Assembly (NCBI GenBank): GCA_937930135.1
Contig: CALGVO010000212.1
Coordinates: forward strand, 1-8,493
From: an uncultured Synechococcus sp.
GTDB taxonomy: Bacteria; Cyanobacteriota; Cyanobacteriia; PCC-6307; Cyanobiaceae
Direction: 5' to 3'
Length of the DNA: 8,493 nt
Shown here: positions 5,879 to 8,493 of the stretch, piece by piece
Numbering within the stretch: position 1 is the first letter of the stretch
Layout: each line of letters begins with the position of its first letter
Program-made: the position numbers and the translations under genes
Notes under the pieces: model-generated
Databases searched by the model: none
What the model saw: only the letters and a program-made list of their open reading frames with translations
Told to the model about the DNA's origin: nothing

Positions 5879-7548
5879 CCGCCACTCTGACACCTCAGGC
5901 CGAATCATCCCGGCCACCCTCCCTGCAACCACACGGCTGGCTGCGCTATCTGAGCTTCAGCGTCGATCACAAAGTGATCGGGTTGCAATATCTGGTGTGC
6001 GGCTTTGCGTTTTACCTCATCGGCGGCGCCTTGGCTGGAGCCATCCGCACGGAACTGGCTAGCCCCCTCTCCGATTTCATGCCACGAGAGGTCTACAACC
6101 AGGTGCTGACGCTGCACGGAACGGTGATGATCTTTCTCTGGATTGTCCCTGTCGTGAATGGAGCCTTCGGCAATTATCTGATTCCTTTTTACGTCGGCGC
6201 CAGAGACATGGCCTTTCCCCGCCTCAACGCGGTGGCCTTCTGGTTGATTCCGCCTGCGGGCCTGCTGCTGATCAGCAGTTATTTCATCACAGGTGCTGCC
6301 CAGTCCGGCTGGACAGCCTATCCGCCGCTCAGCCTCACGACCCCAGCCATCGGCCAGATCATTTGGATCCTGAGTGTGCTTCTGCTGGGTGGAAGCTCCA
6401 TTTTCGGCGGCATCAATTTCATTGCCACCATTCTCAAACTGAGGCGGCCTGGGCTGAAGCTGATGCAACTGCCAATGTATTGCTGGGCCATGCTCGGCAC
6501 CAGCATCCTGGTGGTTCTATCCACGCCGGTTCTCGCCGGAACCCTGATCTTGCTCAGCTTCGACATCGTGGCTCACACCGGCTTTTTCAACCCCGGGATG
6601 GGCGGCAATGTGGTGGTCTATCAGCATCTGTTCTGGTTCTATTCCCATCCCGCCGTGTACATCATGGTGCTGCCGGCCTTCGGCTTGGTGAGTGAAATCC
6701 TGCCGGTGCACTGCCGCAAACCCCTCTTCGGGTACGCCACGATGGTTGTCTCGATCATGGCGATTGTGGTGCTGGGTCTTGTGGTTTGGGCCCACCACAT
6801 GTTCACCAGTGGAACACCACCCTGGATGCGCCTGTTCTTCACCATTGCCACAGCTTTTATCGCTGTGCCCACAGGAATCAAGTTCTTCAACTGGCTGGCG
6901 ACGCTCTGGGGAGGCCGGATTTCGCTGAACAGTGCCGTGCTCTTCTCCTGCGGCTTCATCGTCAACTTCGTGCTGGGAGGCATCACTGGCGTGGCCCTGG
7001 CCCAGGTGCCCTTCGACGTGCATGTGCACGACACCTATTTTGTCGTTGCACATTTCCACTACATCGTCTATGGCGGATCGGTTTTTGTGATCTTTGCCTC
7101 GATCTATCACTGGTACCCCAAGGTGACCGGCCGCATGCTCAACGAGCCGCTGGGACGCCTTCACTTTCTGATCACCTTCATCGGCTTCAATCTCTGCTTT
7201 GCGCCCCAGCATTGGCTTGGTCTCAACGGCATGCCCCGCCGTGTCGCCGAATACGACCCCCAATTCGCTTTCATCAACCAACTCAGCAGCGTCGGCGCCC
7301 TGTTGATGGCGATCAGCACCCTGCCCTTTCTTTGGAACGTGATCGCCAGCGCGTTCCAAGGTGAGATCGCCGGCGATAACCCCTGGCGGGCCCTCACGCC
7401 CGAGTGGCTCACCAGTTCGCCACCACCGGTGGAGAACTGGCGGGGAGAGGCCCCCTTGGTGACCGAGCCCTATGGCTATGGCGTCGCCGCCGATGAACTC
7501 GACCTGAAGGCCGCCAGCGGCCGTGACCTCTGGAGCAGCGGACGATGA
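5875..7548 (+). CDS. ctaD: Cytochrome c oxidase subunit I, A2-type heme-copper oxidase
   Basis: This catalytic, proton-pumping subunit reduces O2 to water at the heme a3-CuB site. It has 557 residues and about twelve membrane helices. All metal ligands are present: H81 (LHGT) and H395 for heme a, H393 for heme a3, and H258, H307 and H308 for CuB, with Y262 in SHPAVY as the expected cross-linked tyrosine. D-channel residues N100, D111 and N118 (in GNYLIPFYVGARDMAFPRLN) and K-channel lysine K336 (VPTGIK) are conserved. The helix VI glutamate of A1 oxidases is absent: the site reads YSHPAVY (256-262), the YS signature of the A2 subfamily. The ATG at 5875 overlaps the ctaC stop as ATGA. The frame is open further upstream to 5770, but that lies inside ctaC and is not homologous. 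The C-terminal tail after about 500 is hydrophilic. Confidence 0.98.
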   Translation: MTATLTPQAESSRPPSLQPHGWLRYLSFSVDHKVIGLQYLVCGFAFYLIGGALAGAIRTELASPLSDFMPREVYNQVLTLHGTVMIFLWIVPVVNGAFGNYLIPFYVGARDMAFPRLNAVAFWLIPPAGLLLISSYFITGAAQSGWTAYPPLSLTTPAIGQIIWILSVLLLGGSSIFGGINFIATILKLRRPGLKLMQLPMYCWAMLGTSILVVLSTPVLAGTLILLSFDIVAHTGFFNPGMGGNVVVYQHLFWFYSHPAVYIMVLPAFGLVSEILPVHCRKPLFGYATMVVSIMAIVVLGLVVWAHHMFTSGTPPWMRLFFTIATAFIAVPTGIKFFNWLATLWGGRISLNSAVLFSCGFIVNFVLGGITGVALAQVPFDVHVHDTYFVVAHFHYIVYGGSVFVIFASIYHWYPKVTGRMLNEPLGRLHFLITFIGFNLCFAPQHWLGLNGMPRRVAEYDPQFAFINQLSSVGALLMAISTLPFLWNVIASAFQGEIAGDNPWRALTPEWLTSSPPPVENWRGEAPLVTEPYGYGVAADELDLKAASGRDLWSSGR

Positions 7549-8147
7549 CCACCCTCAATCCATCCCAGGCTCCGCTCGAGCAGGCCGGGGCCAGCGCTGA
7601 GCACCACGCCGACCATCGGATCTTCGGTTTGGCGACGTTTCTGGTGGCCGATGCGATGACCTTCGCCGGTTTCTTTGCCGCCTACCTCACGTTCAAAGCC
7701 GTCAATCCTCTCCAACCCGGGGCGATCTACGAATTGGAGCTGCCCCTGCCGATCCTCAACACCGTGCTCCTGCTCGTGAGCAGCTTCACATTTCATCGGG
7801 CCGGCGTGAACCTGCGACGGGGCATGAATCAACGCTGCCGCCAGTGGCTGCTGCTCTCGGCCGTGCTCGGCCTCGCCTTCCTGGCCAGCCAGATGGTGGA
7901 GTACTTCACCCTCCCCTTCGGACTGACCGACAACCTCTACGCGAGCACCTTCTACGCCCTCACCGGCTTCCACGGCCTACACGTGACCCTCGGTGCCCTG
8001 ATGATCCTGATCGTGTGGTGGCAATGCCGCACGCCCGGGGGCCGGATCACAGCCGACAACCACTTTCCGCTTGAAGCGGCAGAGCTCTACTGGCACTTCG
8101 TTGATGGGATCTGGGTGATTCTCTTTGTGATCCTCTACCTGATCTGA
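7545..8147 (+). CDS. ctaE: Cytochrome c oxidase subunit III
   Basis: Subunit III has no redox centre. It packs against CtaD and, in studied relatives, supports proton uptake and protects against turnover inactivation. At 200 residues this is the short five-helix form. Hydrophobic segments lie at about 28-50, 69-84, 101-119, 136-158 and 182-200. Family blocks are FLVADAMTFAGFFAAYLTF (32-50), STFYALTGFHGLHVTLGA (134-151) and ELYWHFVDGIWVILFVILYL (180-199). The ATG at 7545 overlaps the ctaD stop as ATGA, as at the ctaC/ctaD junction, so the three subunits are probably made by coupled translation. The first 25 residues are a polar, histidine-containing cytoplasmic tail. The gene is last in the oxidase operon; the 80 bases after it hold no clear terminator. 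Confidence 0.96.
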   Translation: MTTLNPSQAPLEQAGASAEHHADHRIFGLATFLVADAMTFAGFFAAYLTFKAVNPLQPGAIYELELPLPILNTVLLLVSSFTFHRAGVNLRRGMNQRCRQWLLLSAVLGLAFLASQMVEYFTLPFGLTDNLYASTFYALTGFHGLHVTLGALMILIVWWQCRTPGGRITADNHFPLEAAELYWHFVDGIWVILFVILYLI

Positions 8148-8227
8148 ACACCAGCAGGGCAAAGTCGCAGGATCGCTTGCCTGGCTTGCGATCGAGGTTC
8201 AGAATTCTTGCAACATTCACCGTAGAG
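8148..8227 (+). other. Short intergenic gap between ctaE and the AbrB-like gene
   Basis: These 80 bases hold one weak inverted repeat, GATCGC (8171-8176) and GCGATC (8188-8193), with an 11-base loop and no following T-tract, so it is a poor rho-independent terminator. A possible but unconvincing promoter is TTGCCT (8177-8182) and AGAATT (8201-8206), spaced by 18 bases. Whether the downstream gene is co-transcribed with ctaCDE cannot be decided from the sequence. Confidence 0.35.
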
Positions 8228-8493
8228 ATGCTGGTCGGCAAGGAGCTTCTCGACAAGGCGCGCGCACTCAGCAATCGCCCTGAGGATGAGATCGCCAGAG
8301 GATGCGGCTACGTCGGTCCCAGCGGCCGCCTGCTGCGCAAGAGCTTTTACCGGGCCCTTGTGGAAGCGAAGGGATACAAGCTGCCAACCTCCGGCGCTGG
8401 CGCAGGTGGTGGCACCCGGGGCCGTCAGGCTGAATTCCGCACCCGTGTGCATGGCAACGGCAATCTGCTCATCGGCCATGCCTACACGCGGCG
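8228..8493 (+). CDS. Cyanobacterial AbrB-family (cyAbrB) transcriptional regulator, 3' end missing
   Basis: This is a DNA-binding regulator of the cyanobacterial AbrB-like family. In studied cyanobacteria such proteins act as global regulators of carbon/nitrogen balance. The 88 complete codons visible begin MLVGKELLDKARAL and contain RGCGYVGPSGRLLRKSFYRALVEAKG (24-49), the family's N-terminal helical region, then a Gly/Ala-rich linker (about 55-63). RVHGNGNLLIGHAYTR (73-88) follows, which matches the start of the C-terminal AbrB-like domain (usually QGNGNLLIGKAYT). Family members are about 120-140 residues, so some 35-50 residues are outside the window. ATG at 8228 fits the usual family start; the Shine-Dalgarno is poor (AGAG directly abuts the start). 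It follows ctaE in the same direction after 80 bases. Whether it regulates the cta genes is speculation. Confidence 0.88.
   Translation, partial: MLVGKELLDKARALSNRPEDEIARGCGYVGPSGRLLRKSFYRALVEAKGYKLPTSGAGAGGGTRGRQAEFRTRVHGNGNLLIGHAYTR

Noticed and set aside
6517..7359. 280-codon minus-strand frame opposite ctaD
   Set aside because: It is a shadow of ctaD; the His/Glu/Gln-rich sequence arises from antisense reading of hydrophobic codons.
8171..8193. Inverted repeat GATCGC...GCGATC as a ctaE terminator
   Set aside because: Only 6-bp arms with an 11-base loop and no T-tract follow it; too weak to call as an intrinsic terminator.
1..8493. CRISPR arrays, tRNA/rRNA genes, insertion sequences, HIP1 octamers
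   Set aside because: I saw no regularly spaced repeats, no tRNA-like cloverleaf, no transposase motifs and no GCGATCGC on reading; apart from the 275-base ctaA/ctaC gap the window is almost fully coding.

Overview
The window looks like chromosomal DNA from a marine picocyanobacterium of the Synechococcus/Cyanobium type. The DNA is GC-rich and gene-dense. The cytochrome oxidase genes ctaC-ctaD-ctaE diverge from the heme A genes ctaA-ctaB. The oxidase proteins have cyanobacterial-type sequences, and the last gene is a typical cyanobacterial AbrB (cyAbrB) regulator. I saw no copy of the freshwater-cyanobacterial HIP1 octamer (GCGATCGC). The genus call is inference from remembered protein families, not from a search.

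Left half (1-4766, all on the minus strand, read right to left): ctaA (heme A synthase), ctaB (protoheme IX farnesyltransferase, overlapping ctaA by 8 bases), a DrrA-like ABC ATPase, its ABC-2 type permease, a small conserved-looking hypothetical protein, and a NanE-like N-acetylmannosamine-6-phosphate 2-epimerase cut off by the window edge. Gaps are -8, 31, about 51, 4 and 3 bases, so this reads as one operon.

Middle (4767-5041): a 275-base divergent promoter region without a convincing gene. It carries a striking cluster of AACGTG/CACGTT hexamers, a perfect 9-bp inverted repeat and a short hairpin at the ctaA translation start. Both genes flanking it use non-ATG starts.

Right half (5042-8493, plus strand): ctaC, ctaD and ctaE, each joined to the next by a 4-base ATGA stop/start overlap, then an 80-base gap and the 5' part of a cyAbrB-type regulator gene that runs off the window.

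Functionally, CtaB converts heme B to heme O, CtaA converts heme O to heme A, and heme A is built into CtaD of the aa3-type terminal oxidase (CtaC carries CuA; CtaD carries heme a, heme a3 and CuB; CtaE is subunit III). The locus therefore holds the oxidase core and its dedicated cofactor pathway head to head. The ABC exporter, the small protein and NanE ride on the heme A operon with no obvious functional link. I found no mobile element, CRISPR array, tRNA or rRNA. Apart from the unusual non-coding region between ctaA and ctaC, the window is a well-known cyanobacterial respiratory locus, not an undescribed system.
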